Shown one piece after another: positions 37,601 to 45,311 of a stretch of DNA of 64,000 nt (its first letter is position 1; every line of letters starts with the position of its first letter). Location of the stretch: positions 1 to 64,000 of the forward strand of contig JAXFOK010000060.1 in assembly GCA_034180415.1 (NCBI GenBank), given 5' to 3'. The position numbers and the translations under genes are program-made. Source of the DNA: CAKMMH01 sp927798255. GTDB taxonomy: Bacteria > Bdellovibrionota_C > UBA2361 > CAKMMH01. The notes under the pieces are model-generated. The model ran no database searches, was not told the DNA's origin, and saw nothing but the letters and a program-made list of their open reading frames with translations.

Positions 37601-38092
37601 AATAACATTTCCACGTACTGAAAACTCTGCATTATTTTCAACTAGCGAAACTTTATTAAAACCGTTTTTTACTAATTTATTAATAATTGTTTGTCTTTCG
37701 TAGTTTTCACCTACATTTACAGTAAATGAATTATTTAAAATCTTTTTAAAAGGAATAACTTTTTGTACTAACGCGCGAGGTGTTGTAACCACAACATGAT
37801 TTAAAAGTAATTTTATATCATTTAGTACGCTTATTCTTTGTGCTGAAATGTCTTTTTGAGGTGAAACTTGTTCAAAATGAAGTGTATCCCATTCTGGGAA
37901 AAATAAAATATCATCTCTATTTGAATAAAATTTTAAATCGATAAAGAATTTTTCTGCTACATTTTTATCTTTACAGATAATTGTGGCATTATCTAAATTT
38001 GACAGAACCTTACTTGCAAAGAATGCACTTGCACTTCCTTGAAGTCCATAATAGTAAGTCGATATGTTTGTACACTCATTTTGTTTTGCCAT
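34607..38092 (-). CDS. mfd: Transcription-repair coupling factor Mfd
   Basis: 1161 residues, full length. In order: a UvrB-homology N-terminal module, the RNA-polymerase-interacting CarD-like domain (ENDYVVHQDYGIGLYRGL, about residue 500), the RecG-like translocase with Walker A GDVGFGKTEVA, the DEEH box in IIDEEHRFG, further helicase motifs (RGRVGRSNKQAYAYF), and the TRCF C-terminal domain. It removes RNA polymerase stalled at lesions and recruits UvrA. The start ATG is preceded directly by AT-rich DNA and then a MITE-like element. Confidence 0.97.
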   Translation of the reverse strand: MAKQNECTNISTYYYGLQGSASAFFASKVLSNLDNATIICKDKNVAEKFFIDLKFYSNRDDILFFPEWDTLHFEQVSPQKDISAQRISVLNDIKLLLNHVVVTTPRALVQKVIPFKKILNNSFTVNVGENYERQTIINKLVKNGFNKVSLVENNAEFSVRGNVIDFFPANLNYGVRLLFFEDTLEKIKIFAPETQLTVEQVESFNIIPTKEFFFPETENKEKEAIEKIFKKAHDDNIPINDVRYLEEVLKNKISAPGLEMLQAIYEPLESYFSYLKANENFFVVDSISFENSLDSLEEIIKEREGRLKEEKNLIPKKEDLYVSSHDFLAKLKDFQNTYFESLAVDTDEISKNISVKSYNIKTYQNTELKIEIKKSLESEGTYRGLKNSIEKSRKKGFSICFVIETDSRIRRLQKILLDFNIEAKLFESTPYKWIKLKNRFNVAIIKAPLTEGFQYVDESVIFVSESEIFGDRTFESVNKKAVNFKKLMGSLSQLKENDYVVHQDYGIGLYRGLKHIQIEDEDSDFIEIDYLDSKLFLPVTSIKKIEKFVASEGQTPTLDKLSVRKWSQTKAKIKTAVLALAGDLIRLYKDREVARGWRFEDYNLEDDRFADGFGYKETKDQLNAIYDALKDMAKPKPMDRLICGDVGFGKTEVALRCAFKCTQHLKQVAVLVPTTILVEQHLSTFLKRFADYNVKIGAVSRFCSSKENKKTLEKLAQGEIDIIIGTHRLLQKDVMFKDLGLLIIDEEHRFGVKQKEKIKQMKKNVDVLTLTATPIPRTLNMAMLNIRDISLISTPPCNRQVIRTYVSTFKESTIRDAILREIERGGQVFFIHNKVKTIAGVTDRLKLLVPEARFEFAHGQMTEKKLEDITKRFFDHEFDVLVSTTIVENGLDLPNANTMIIDRADTFGLSQLYQLRGRVGRSNKQAYAYFIIPEIKKINSAAKERINVIQSLDDLGQGFNLAVRDLEIRGAGNLLGKEQSGNVLKVGFELYTKILSEVVSELRGDEISIEDLVEPEIKTPFPAFISEYYLPDVAQRLILYQRISGIKSDLELQNMYNEIEDRFGPIPEETVNLLKTMAFRSKLKKLGIVNIDIKNETVLLGFSPRANINIEKIVHLVQSNTKRYKFSQNHNLIITHGLNIEKNSIDDFFNTVNKVIIRIMN

Positions 38093-38125
38093 TTTTTATT
38101 TATAAAGACTTAAGTAAAACTAAAT

Positions 38126-38308
38126 GAAACGCTGATTAATTAAAAATATCCCGTAAGGGATATAATAAAACGTGCTTGCACGCGGCGCCAGAATGGGGTA
38201 ATTGAGCAATATTTCGATAGAAATATTGTGAGTCTACCCCATTATAAAACCCCCTAACGCATCAGCCCCCGCAAGGGGGAGACTAAAATTTACATTAATC
38301 AGCGTTTC
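38126..38308. repeat. MITE-like hairpin element, copy 2
   Basis: 183 bp bounded by a perfect 15-bp inverted repeat (GAAACGCTGATTAAT / ATTAATCAGCGTTTC). The interior is a chain of hairpins: ATCCC-GTAA-GGGAT, CGTGC-TT-GCACG, a long AATGGGGTA...TACCCCATT stem enclosing CAATATTTC-GATA-GAAATATTG, and CCCCC-GCAA-GGGGG. No ORF. It is the same size as the copy at 39123-39306 with little interior identity. It lies between mfd and the Cys-rich gene. Confidence 0.8.
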
Positions 38309-38352
38309 CTTACGATATACGCCTTTAAAAGCATATCTTAAATTTTAATTAA

Positions 38353-39036
38353 TTATAGCCTTTCAATTACGCAAAGGCCTCCCTCTTTCCAATCTCTACA
38401 TTTATTCTTTGAAATACCTTCAGTTCTACAACTATACGGACAAGGTTTCTTTGTAACTTTACCTGTAGTCTTTCTTGGAGCAGGTTGAGGTGCTGGAGGA
38501 GGAGGTAAATTTGGTGACTTTGAGTAATCTCTTGGAGGAAGAGGTCTTACACCATCTTTATTTCTATAATAATCTCTTGGAGGTACTCTACGATAATCAT
38601 CTCTATACCCGAAATCATATCCTCTATAATCATGCCTTGGCGCTGGACGCCTATCATAGTAATCATCTCCTCTATGATGACTATCATGATGGTGACGATC
38701 ATCATAAGCAAAATCATTAATATTTGAACGATAAGATGTATTTCTTCTTAAATCATGAATATAACAAGTATTTCCTTCTCGCCAATCTCTACAATCTGCT
38801 TTATTAATACCTTCTGTTTTACAAGTAAAAGGGCAAGCTCTTCTTACAACGCTTCCTGTTACATCAATATAACAAGTATCACCCTTTCTCCAATCTTTAC
38901 AAAATTGTTTTGGAAGATTTTGTGTTTGGCAAGTAAAAGGACATCTTGCACGTAAAACTTCTGCGAATAAATTATCTGTAAAAAATACGACACAACAAAT
39001 AATAAGAATGAATAATTTTGTATGTTTACTTATCAT
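38353..39036 (-). CDS. Secreted protein with three copies of a four-Cys/Trp module
   Basis: 227 residues. A clear signal peptide (1-25, ...DNLFA) is followed by a module repeated three times, at about 32-57, 68-93 and 199-224. The consensus is C-P-[FY]-[TS]-C-x-T-x(2)-[IL]-x-K-x(2)-C-[KR]-D-W-[KR]-x-G-x(2)-C-[YV]-I. Between modules 2 and 3 lies a Tyr/Arg/His/Pro-rich linker with an HHHDSHH cluster. Four spaced Cys per module suggest disulfides or metal binding outside the cytoplasm. I do not recognise the family. The gene is flanked on both sides by MITE-like elements. Confidence 0.7.
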   Translation of the reverse strand: MISKHTKLFILIICCVVFFTDNLFAEVLRARCPFTCQTQNLPKQFCKDWRKGDTCYIDVTGSVVRRACPFTCKTEGINKADCRDWREGNTCYIHDLRRNTSYRSNINDFAYDDRHHHDSHHRGDDYYDRRPAPRHDYRGYDFGYRDDYRRVPPRDYYRNKDGVRPLPPRDYSKSPNLPPPPAPQPAPRKTTGKVTKKPCPYSCRTEGISKNKCRDWKEGGLCVIERL

Positions 39037-39122
39037 ATCTACTCCATTATTATTTATGAAAAAAATACATTTACTTAAGTCTTAAAATTAATTTAGCTTA
39101 ATTAAGTACAAATATATTTATG

Positions 39123-39306
39123 AAAACACTGATTAATTCAAAATTACCCTGTAGGGTAAACCATAACGAAGCGTAAGCGAAGTGGTGCTAGGACCGAGTG
39201 AGGTCGCAAAAACTAATGCTTTTGCGAGCTACCCGGTTATTAAAGACATCCCCACAAGCAGAACCATGTCAGGGGTTCACTAAAATTTTGAATTAATCAG
39301 TGTTTT
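39123..39306. repeat. MITE-like hairpin element, copy 1
   Basis: 184 bp bounded by a perfect 21-bp inverted repeat (left arm AAAACACTGATTAATTCAAA plus A; right arm its exact complement at 39286-39306). Interior hairpins include ACCCTGTAGGGT, GGACC/GGTC and CGCAAAA-ACTAATGC-TTTTGCG. No ORF. Compared with copy 2, the arm has A:T where copy 2 has G:C (CACTG/CAGTG against CGCTG/CAGCG), a compensatory change. Confidence 0.85.
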
Positions 39307-39362
39307 TTTTAATTATAATTTTTTCTTTAAAAGCTTACAATAAGAATTAAAAATCTTTTAGA

Positions 39363-40229
39363 ATGAAACAAAGTATTAAAAATTTAACAATAATTGGATT
39401 AATTATAAATACTTTCCTTAGTATTATTAAAATAATAGGTGGAAAACTCGGAGCTTCTTCCGCACTTATTGCAGATGGTGTTCATTCAATATCAGATAGC
39501 ATCACAGACTTTGCGATTATTTTCGGCGTAAAATTTTGGACTCAAAAGGCAGACAAAGATCATCAATATGGACATGAAAAAATTGAGTTTATTGTAAGTT
39601 TTTGTATAGGACTTATATTATTTATAGCTTCATTTGAAATTATAGAACATGAGCTTACAAATATTTATCACAACCATGTTTCAACGCCTAGTTTATTTTG
39701 TGCGTATGTCGCCTTTTTTTCATATCTTATAAAAGAATTTGTGTATAGATGGCATAAAGGATTTGCGTTAAAGGTAAAATCTCAAGCGCTTCTTGCAAAT
39801 GCATATCATCATAGAAGTGATGCATTTAGTTCTCTTGTTATAACAATATCAATTCTTATCGCTGTATTTTGTCCTAAGATTACTTTTATTGATACCATAA
39901 GCGCCGTAATTGTTGCTGGATTTATTTTTAAAAGCGGTTTAGATATTATTATTCCTGCATTTCACTCATTAACAGATAAAAGTTTAAGCAATGAAGACTT
40001 AGAAAAGTTAGAAAAAGTTATTCTTTCTTGTGATAATGTAGTAAGTTTTCATAAAATTAGAAGTCGAGTTAATGGAGCAAAGGCATATCTTGACTTACAC
40101 GTTCAAGTTCCAAATGAGCTTTCTTTATACGAAGCACATAAAACCTCACATATTGTAAAAGATAAGATTTTAGAAAATTTTCCAAATTTAGTTGATGTGC
40201 TAATTCACGTTGAGCCAAAAGATGATTAA
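39363..40229 (+). CDS. Cation diffusion facilitator family transporter (FieF-like)
   Basis: 288 residues with about six membrane helices and a C-terminal ferredoxin-like cytoplasmic domain. Metal-site signatures are HSISDS (about 41-46) and YHHRSDAFSS (about 150), matching the HxxxD sites of CDF zinc/iron exporters. QYGHEKIEF after helix 2 is also typical. It exports divalent cations in exchange for protons. Monocistronic, followed by degenerate repeats. Confidence 0.9.
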   Translation: MKQSIKNLTIIGLIINTFLSIIKIIGGKLGASSALIADGVHSISDSITDFAIIFGVKFWTQKADKDHQYGHEKIEFIVSFCIGLILFIASFEIIEHELTNIYHNHVSTPSLFCAYVAFFSYLIKEFVYRWHKGFALKVKSQALLANAYHHRSDAFSSLVITISILIAVFCPKITFIDTISAVIVAGFIFKSGLDIIIPAFHSLTDKSLSNEDLEKLEKVILSCDNVVSFHKIRSRVNGAKAYLDLHVQVPNELSLYEAHKTSHIVKDKILENFPNLVDVLIHVEPKDD

Positions 40230-40318
40230 CAGCTGGCAAGAAGCAGATTTCAGGAAACAGGTGGTCGGTTTCAGGTACAGGTAACAGGTGTCCGACACCT
40301 GAAGCCTGTTCCTTGAGG
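40229..40318. repeat. Degenerate CAGGTACAGG/CCTGAAACC-type short repeats
   Basis: Units such as TTCAGGAAACAGG, TTTCAGGTACAGG, AACAGGTGTCCGACACCTG and AAGCCTG begin directly at the stop codon of the transporter. Same family as the tracts at 21130, 30885 and 56526. Confidence 0.5.
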
Positions 40319-40543
40319 CTTGTGTTATAGCTCCCTATCTTATAATAAAATCAACAAATTACCCCACTTTTATTTCATTTAATATTTAATTGTGCTAAAC
40401 TAAACCATCCTTATAACATTACTTTTTGTTTGTAATACCTTGATTTACGAGCATAAATAATATATAAATTAAAGCTCATGATGTTATAAGATTGTTATAT
40501 ATTTTATATTTTTTAGTTGTTTAAATTTTAAGAGATTTTAAAA
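40319..40543. promoter_or_regulatory. Leader region of rpmH
   Basis: AT-rich leader with several -10-like TATAAT-type sequences but no DnaA-box cluster, so an origin next to rpmH is not supported. dnaA is not in the window. No ORF seen. Confidence 0.35.
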
Positions 40544-40708
40544 ATGAAAAGAACATATCAACCAAGTAAAAAGTCAAAACACTCAACACACGGATTTCGT
40601 GAAAGAATGTCTACAAAAGGCGGTCGTAAAGTTATAAATGCAAGACGTGCAAAAGGAAGAAAAAAACTTGCAGTTACTAGCTTTAGAAAAGGACATTACA
40701 AAAATTAA
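40544..40708 (+). CDS. rpmH: 50S ribosomal protein L34
   Basis: 54 residues, MKRTYQPSKK through GHYKN, with the conserved opening MKRTYQPSK, the central HGFRERMSTKGGRKVI, and the basic RRAKGRKKL helix. Slightly longer than the common 44-47-residue L34. Ribosomal large-subunit protein. rnpA follows, the usual partner. Confidence 0.97.
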   Translation: MKRTYQPSKKSKHSTHGFRERMSTKGGRKVINARRAKGRKKLAVTSFRKGHYKN

Positions 40709-40767
40709 TTTGAGAATTTTATTAATTTAAAAATTTAGTTTAGATATAGTTTTCTCCTTTTTATTAG

Positions 40768-40815
40768 TAAGGATTAATTTATAAAAAATTTTTATTTATT
40801 ATAAATTAGTCCTTA
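40768..40815 (+). promoter_or_regulatory. Long hairpin between rpmH and rnpA
   Basis: A 15-bp stem with one mismatch (TAAGGATTAATTTAT at 40768-40782, ATAAATTAGTCCTTA at 40801-40815) has an 18-base AT loop. It could be a processing or attenuation site that lowers rnpA expression relative to rpmH. There is no long T tract of a full terminator. Confidence 0.5.
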
Positions 40816-40843
40816 TTCTTTCTTTATTGTAGAATCTCTAAAA

Positions 40844-41221
40844 GTGTCTATCATTCATAAAAACAAATTTTCATCAAATAATAGAATAAAAAAACGAAAA
40901 TTTTTTTTAGAAATTCAAGAATCAGGCGAAAAACTTTTTACTAACCATTTTTTAATTTTTGTAAGAGAATCAAAAGATAATCACTCAAAAATTGGCATAA
41001 CTATTTCAAAAAAAATTGATAAACGCGCTGTTGTCAGAAATAAACTAAAACGAAGATTAAGAGAATTTTTTAGAACTAGCAAAAAATACTTTAATAAAAA
41101 ATATGAAATGATAATTATTGGAAAAAAGAATTCCAAAGATATTAACTTTCATGAAATTCACAAAGAACTCACAAGACTTTTTTATTTAAAAAACATTTTT
41201 AATGCTAAGAAAAATAATTAA
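40844..41221 (+). CDS. rnpA: Ribonuclease P protein component
   Basis: 125 residues from GTG. The RNP signature KRAVVRNKLKRRLREFFR (about 63-80) is intact, preceded by KIGITISKK. It binds RNase P RNA to mature tRNA 5' ends. It overlaps yidD by 20 bases, as is common. Confidence 0.95.
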   Translation: MSIIHKNKFSSNNRIKKRKFFLEIQESGEKLFTNHFLIFVRESKDNHSKIGITISKKIDKRAVVRNKLKRRLREFFRTSKKYFNKKYEMIIIGKKNSKDINFHEIHKELTRLFYLKNIFNAKKNN

Positions 41222-41513
41222 CACCATAAGTAATTTAATATATCGTTTTACAAAACTGCTTGTAACTATTTATAAAAAATTCATTTCTCCCTACTTAGGA
41301 AATAATTGTAGGTTTTACCCGACTTGCTCAATATACTATATAGAAAGTCTAAAATATAATGGAATTATAAAAGGACATATTTTATTTCTTGCAAGATTAA
41401 TTCGCTGCAATCCATTACACAAAGGTGGGATTGACTACCCAAGAAAGCATGCTACTATAAAAGAATGTATATCGTTAGTTTTTAACTACACGAATAATAT
41501 AGAAAAATCGTAA
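41202..41513 (+). CDS. yidD: Membrane protein insertion efficiency factor YidD
   Basis: 103 residues. The YidD signature is complete: YKKFISPYLG...CRFYPTCSIYYIESL, then GHILFLARLIRCNPLHKGGIDYP. It is a small amphipathic protein that assists YidC-dependent insertion. The next gene is lptC, not yidC, which is unusual. Confidence 0.93.
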   Translation: MLRKIINTISNLIYRFTKLLVTIYKKFISPYLGNNCRFYPTCSIYYIESLKYNGIIKGHILFLARLIRCNPLHKGGIDYPRKHATIKECISLVFNYTNNIEKS

Positions 41514-41534
41514 AATTAAAAGTTTAAAAAGTTT

Positions 41535-42161
41535 ATGCATTTATCAAAAAAACAAAGTATCAAATTAACAATTGCTATCTTAGTAATATTTTTTACTCTT
41601 AGTATAATTTCTATAAAATTAAATGAAGAAAAAGGAAGACAAACTCAAGATATAAATGAAGCAAGCGGCGAATTTAACGATTTTACTATTTCAAAAAATG
41701 CTGAGATTATCCTAAATAACTTTGAAAGAAGCTCAATGAAAAACGGAAAAAAAGAATGGGAAGTGATTTCTAAAAAAGGAACCATCAATCCTATTACTAA
41801 AAAAGCTACCCTAGAAGACACCGAGCTTTCACTTTTTTCAAAAGACAAAATTGTAAAACTTAAAGCAAACCACGCAAAAATGGAATTTGTTGGAAATGAG
41901 CTTGGAAATGCCAAATTAAAGGGAAATATTGAGTTAAATATAAATAATGAATTAATACTAAACACAGAGACTGCTTATTATAATAAAAAAGATGGGATTG
42001 TTACGACAAAAAGTCCTGTTAAAATAGATACAGAATTTGTTACAATCACTGGAGATTCTATGAAAGTAGAAATTGACAATCAAATTGTAACAATAAATAA
42101 AAATGTTATAAGCGTTATAAAACCAAAAGATTCAACATCTAAAAAAAGGAAAAAAGAATAG
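41535..42161 (+). CDS. lptC: LPS export protein LptC
   Basis: 208 residues. A single N-terminal membrane helix (about 10-27) is followed by a periplasmic beta-jellyroll of LptC type: EFNDFTISKN, WEVISKKGTINPITKKATLED, LKANHAKME, ETAYYNKKDGIVTTKSPVKI. It bridges LptB2FG and LptA in the lipopolysaccharide transport bridge. It overlaps lptA by one base (TAGTG), so they are translationally coupled. Confidence 0.87.
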   Translation: MHLSKKQSIKLTIAILVIFFTLSIISIKLNEEKGRQTQDINEASGEFNDFTISKNAEIILNNFERSSMKNGKKEWEVISKKGTINPITKKATLEDTELSLFSKDKIVKLKANHAKMEFVGNELGNAKLKGNIELNINNELILNTETAYYNKKDGIVTTKSPVKIDTEFVTITGDSMKVEIDNQIVTINKNVISVIKPKDSTSKKRKKE

Positions 42162-42709
42162 TGAAAAATAAAGTAAATATCAAACTTAACATTACATTTA
42201 AATTAGCCTTGCTTTTAGGTCTTTCTCTTATAACTCAAATTGCCTATGCAGGACCAAATAAAGATAACAACTCAGGTCAAAAAGATGATTTCTTTGAAAG
42301 CAAAATGCCAAAATTTGAAAAAATTGATTTAAAGAAAGACGCAACGTATATAACATCAGACAATCTTTCTCTTAATGCAAAAGAACGTATTTTTATTTAT
42401 ACGGGAAACGTTGATGTAAAACATAAAAATATGGTTTTAAAAGCAAACAAAGTAACTGGATATTACTCAAAAGATAATAAAATTGAAAAATTAGTTGCCG
42501 AAGGAAAAGTTGATATCTCACAAGGTGCCACAATTAGGGCAAGAAGCGAAGAAGCGGTCTATGATGCAGTAAAGAAAATAATTGTTTTAACAAAAAATCC
42601 TGAGCTTGAAAAAGATAGAAGTTTATTGTCAGCAGATGAAATTACGATATTTATTGAAGAAGAACGAAGCACTGCCAAAGGACAAGTTAGAGTGAAACTT
42701 TTACAATAA
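42161..42709 (+). CDS. lptA: LPS transport periplasmic protein LptA
   Basis: 182 residues from a GTG start overlapping the lptC stop. A signal peptide (about 1-30, ...TQIAYA) is followed by the OstA/LptA jellyroll (LNAKERIFIYTGNVDVKHKNMVLKA, EKLVAEGKVDISQGAT, AVYDAVKKIIVLTKNPEL). It forms the periplasmic filament carrying LPS to the outer membrane. lptB normally follows but is absent here. Confidence 0.88.
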   Translation: MKNKVNIKLNITFKLALLLGLSLITQIAYAGPNKDNNSGQKDDFFESKMPKFEKIDLKKDATYITSDNLSLNAKERIFIYTGNVDVKHKNMVLKANKVTGYYSKDNKIEKLVAEGKVDISQGATIRARSEEAVYDAVKKIIVLTKNPELEKDRSLLSADEITIFIEEERSTAKGQVRVKLLQ

Positions 42710-42721
42710 TTTATTAGCATT

Positions 42722-43603
42722 ATGCCAAGTGAGCTCTTAGAAGATAACATTTTAAAGAATTTAGAAAAGTTACATTTTAAGGTTCAAAGAAAATTTCTTG
42801 GAAGGCATCAAGGAACACACGCATCATTTAAAAAAGGTCAAGGAGTAGAGTTTTCAGATTTTTGCACCTACTCTCTTGGTGATAATCCTAAAAACATTGA
42901 TTGGAACATCTACGCAAAAACCGAAAAATTATATATAAAAGAATTTAAAGAATATGAAAATATGAATTTTTTCATTTACCTTGATGCTAGCAATTCAATG
43001 AGTGTAAATGAAGAAAATTTATATAAAAATACTTCTAAATTTGATAAAGCAAAAAAAATCACAGCTGCATTAAGTTATATCGCGCTAATTAACAATGAAG
43101 ATTTAACAATCGCATCATCAAATAATTTAATTTCAAATAGAATCTCTAACAAAAAGAATTTTAGCAAAGTTTTATATGCTTTAAACAGCATTAAAACTTC
43201 AAATGATGACTTCTTTGGCGACAACCTTTCTTTATACCTTTCAAAAATTAAATTTCCAGGAGTTGCTGTATGTATATCAGATTTTTTAACACCCTTTGAA
43301 AGAATTAAACAGGGGTTAGACAAAATTAGAAACAAAAATCTAGATGTTTTTTTAATTCAAATTAATGATAAAAATTTTATTTCTTCTTATGAAAATAAAA
43401 ATGCAAAATTTATAGATAGCGAAACAAAAGAGGAAAGAGTATTAAATCTAAATCAAGATATACTAAGCCAATATATGCAAAAATTTAATAAACACTTAGA
43501 ACTTATTAAAACCTACTCACAAAAATATAATATTAAGTTTCACACTTTAAATTTAGATGATGATCTTTTAACATTTTTAAACAAAACAAGCTTATGCTAT
43601 TAA
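42722..43603 (+). CDS. DUF58 family protein
   Basis: 293 residues. The DUF58 signature lies near residue 40: GVEFSDFCTYSLGDNPKNIDWNIYA, then YIKEF and a VWA-like strand FIYLDASNSM with a DxSxS-type metal site. DUF58 proteins occur in MoxR-VWA (Bat-like) operons and are thought to work with the AAA+ MoxR ATPase in protein maturation. No moxR gene is present in the window. It is followed by BatA-like and VWA genes with overlapping starts. Confidence 0.88.
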   Translation: MPSELLEDNILKNLEKLHFKVQRKFLGRHQGTHASFKKGQGVEFSDFCTYSLGDNPKNIDWNIYAKTEKLYIKEFKEYENMNFFIYLDASNSMSVNEENLYKNTSKFDKAKKITAALSYIALINNEDLTIASSNNLISNRISNKKNFSKVLYALNSIKTSNDDFFGDNLSLYLSKIKFPGVAVCISDFLTPFERIKQGLDKIRNKNLDVFLIQINDKNFISSYENKNAKFIDSETKEERVLNLNQDILSQYMQKFNKHLELIKTYSQKYNIKFHTLNLDDDLLTFLNKTSLCY

Positions 43604-45306
43604 ATTATATAACATTTAAAGCACCACAAATATTATTACTATTTCCTATACTTGTAGGAATTTTAATATATATTTATATAAAATTTTATAGCAATAAAAA
43701 AATAATTTTTCCAAGTTTCTTTCTTCTTGAAAATTATACAAATAATAATAAAAGTGGCATAAAAATCAGACTACCTTTTAGATTTTTTTATGAGTTATTA
43801 ATATTATTTATTTTTTCCATTCTTCTTGCAGGAATTACAATCGTTAAATCAAAAAAAACATTTCTGATTTTTATTGATAATTCATTTAGTACAAAAGCTA
43901 AAACTTCAAGATATGTAACAAATATCGACAATATAAAAAATGATGCTATTTTAGCAATTGAAAATTTAAACACAAAAGGCAATTTCAAGATTATAACCTC
44001 GAGCCTTGATGTAAATACCAATCCACTAGACAAAAATAAAGCAATAAATACCATCAAACAAATTGAAAGTACATATAGCGAAGATAATCTTAGTACATAT
44101 AACTTTAACATTGCAGATTATGAACAAATATTTATTTTTACTGACAAAGCTTTAAATACAAGCAATGACAAAATTAAAATATATTCAAATGAACTAAACA
44201 AAAACATTTGTAATTTTTCGATATCAAATTTAAATATTTTAGATGATTTAATATACGTTACGATATCTTCATATTGTTATGAAAAACGCAATATCTATCT
44301 GTCTTTAAGTTGTAACAACAAACAATTACTTAAAAATAAACTTGAAATAAATAGAAATGAACAATTAATAGAAAATTTAAAAATCCCTTCGGACATTATA
44401 AATGACAACAAAACAAATCTTTGCAAAGTTGAAATTAGCTTAAAAGGCGATCATTTATTAGAAGATAACGAAGCATTTTTAGTTTATAATAAAAAACTTA
44501 CTAATGTTTATTTAATAAATAATGAAAATAATAAAGATCATCATTTCTTTAAATTGCCATTTAACATTATTTCAATTGACAAAGGTGACTTAAATAAAAT
44601 AAAAAATGAGGATATCGTAATATTTAATAACGTAACTTTAGATTTTCTGCCTTCTCATAATTCAATTATAATGAACCCTAAAAAAGGTTCTCTTTTCTTT
44701 AGTGATTTTATAAAAGATTCTAGCTTAATAACATATTTTGACAAAAGTAGTCCTATATTATCTTATATAAATCCACTAGTGATTTCTAAAAATAATTTTA
44801 TAAGTTTAAAAAATGAAAATGATTTTTATTTGGAAAGTTTATTAAAAATTAAAGAATCTATTATATTAGGAACATTTAATCACAATAATTTAAAATATAT
44901 TATTAGTGGATTTTCATATTTACCATATAAAAATATAAGTACATCTGAAAAGATTCTTTTTTTAAACTCAATAAAATATTTAAATAATAGTTATATCAGC
45001 AATTATTATAAACTTCTTCCCTATAGTTACATTAATAACGAAAATAACAAATTAACTAATATTAAGACAACTGGTTTTTTTAAGATTGATAATGTTCATG
45101 AAGCATTCAACTATTTTAATTCAAAAGAATCTGATATTACAAAAATTGAAAATACTAATATTTTGATAAGTAATAAGAAAACTAATACTATAAATACTAA
45201 AATTAACAACATCATTTTTTATTATTTGAAAATTCTTCTTTTTATTCTAATAATTTTAGAGTTTACATATTTTTTAATGAAAAATATTAGGAATAAACGA
45301 TATTAA
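43594..45306 (+). CDS. BatA-like membrane protein with degenerate VWA region
   Basis: 570 residues. The N-terminus (ITFKAPQILLLFPILV... FPSFFLLEN... PFRFFYELLILFIFSILLAG) is the typical BatA/aerotolerance opening with two helices. A VWA-like strand FLIFIDNSFST follows, then a periplasmic beta-rich region, and a final membrane helix (about 545-565). It overlaps the DUF58 gene by 10 bases. It probably forms a membrane complex with the VWA protein encoded next. Confidence 0.78.
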   Translation: MLLNYITFKAPQILLLFPILVGILIYIYIKFYSNKKIIFPSFFLLENYTNNNKSGIKIRLPFRFFYELLILFIFSILLAGITIVKSKKTFLIFIDNSFSTKAKTSRYVTNIDNIKNDAILAIENLNTKGNFKIITSSLDVNTNPLDKNKAINTIKQIESTYSEDNLSTYNFNIADYEQIFIFTDKALNTSNDKIKIYSNELNKNICNFSISNLNILDDLIYVTISSYCYEKRNIYLSLSCNNKQLLKNKLEINRNEQLIENLKIPSDIINDNKTNLCKVEISLKGDHLLEDNEAFLVYNKKLTNVYLINNENNKDHHFFKLPFNIISIDKGDLNKIKNEDIVIFNNVTLDFLPSHNSIIMNPKKGSLFFSDFIKDSSLITYFDKSSPILSYINPLVISKNNFISLKNENDFYLESLLKIKESIILGTFNHNNLKYIISGFSYLPYKNISTSEKILFLNSIKYLNNSYISNYYKLLPYSYINNENNKLTNIKTTGFFKIDNVHEAFNYFNSKESDITKIENTNILISNKKTNTINTKINNIIFYYLKILLFILIILEFTYFLMKNIRNKRY

Positions 45307-45311
45307 AGATT

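Noticed and set aside
40230..40543. Chromosome origin next to rpmH
   Set aside because: No dnaA gene and no cluster of TTATNCACA boxes is visible.
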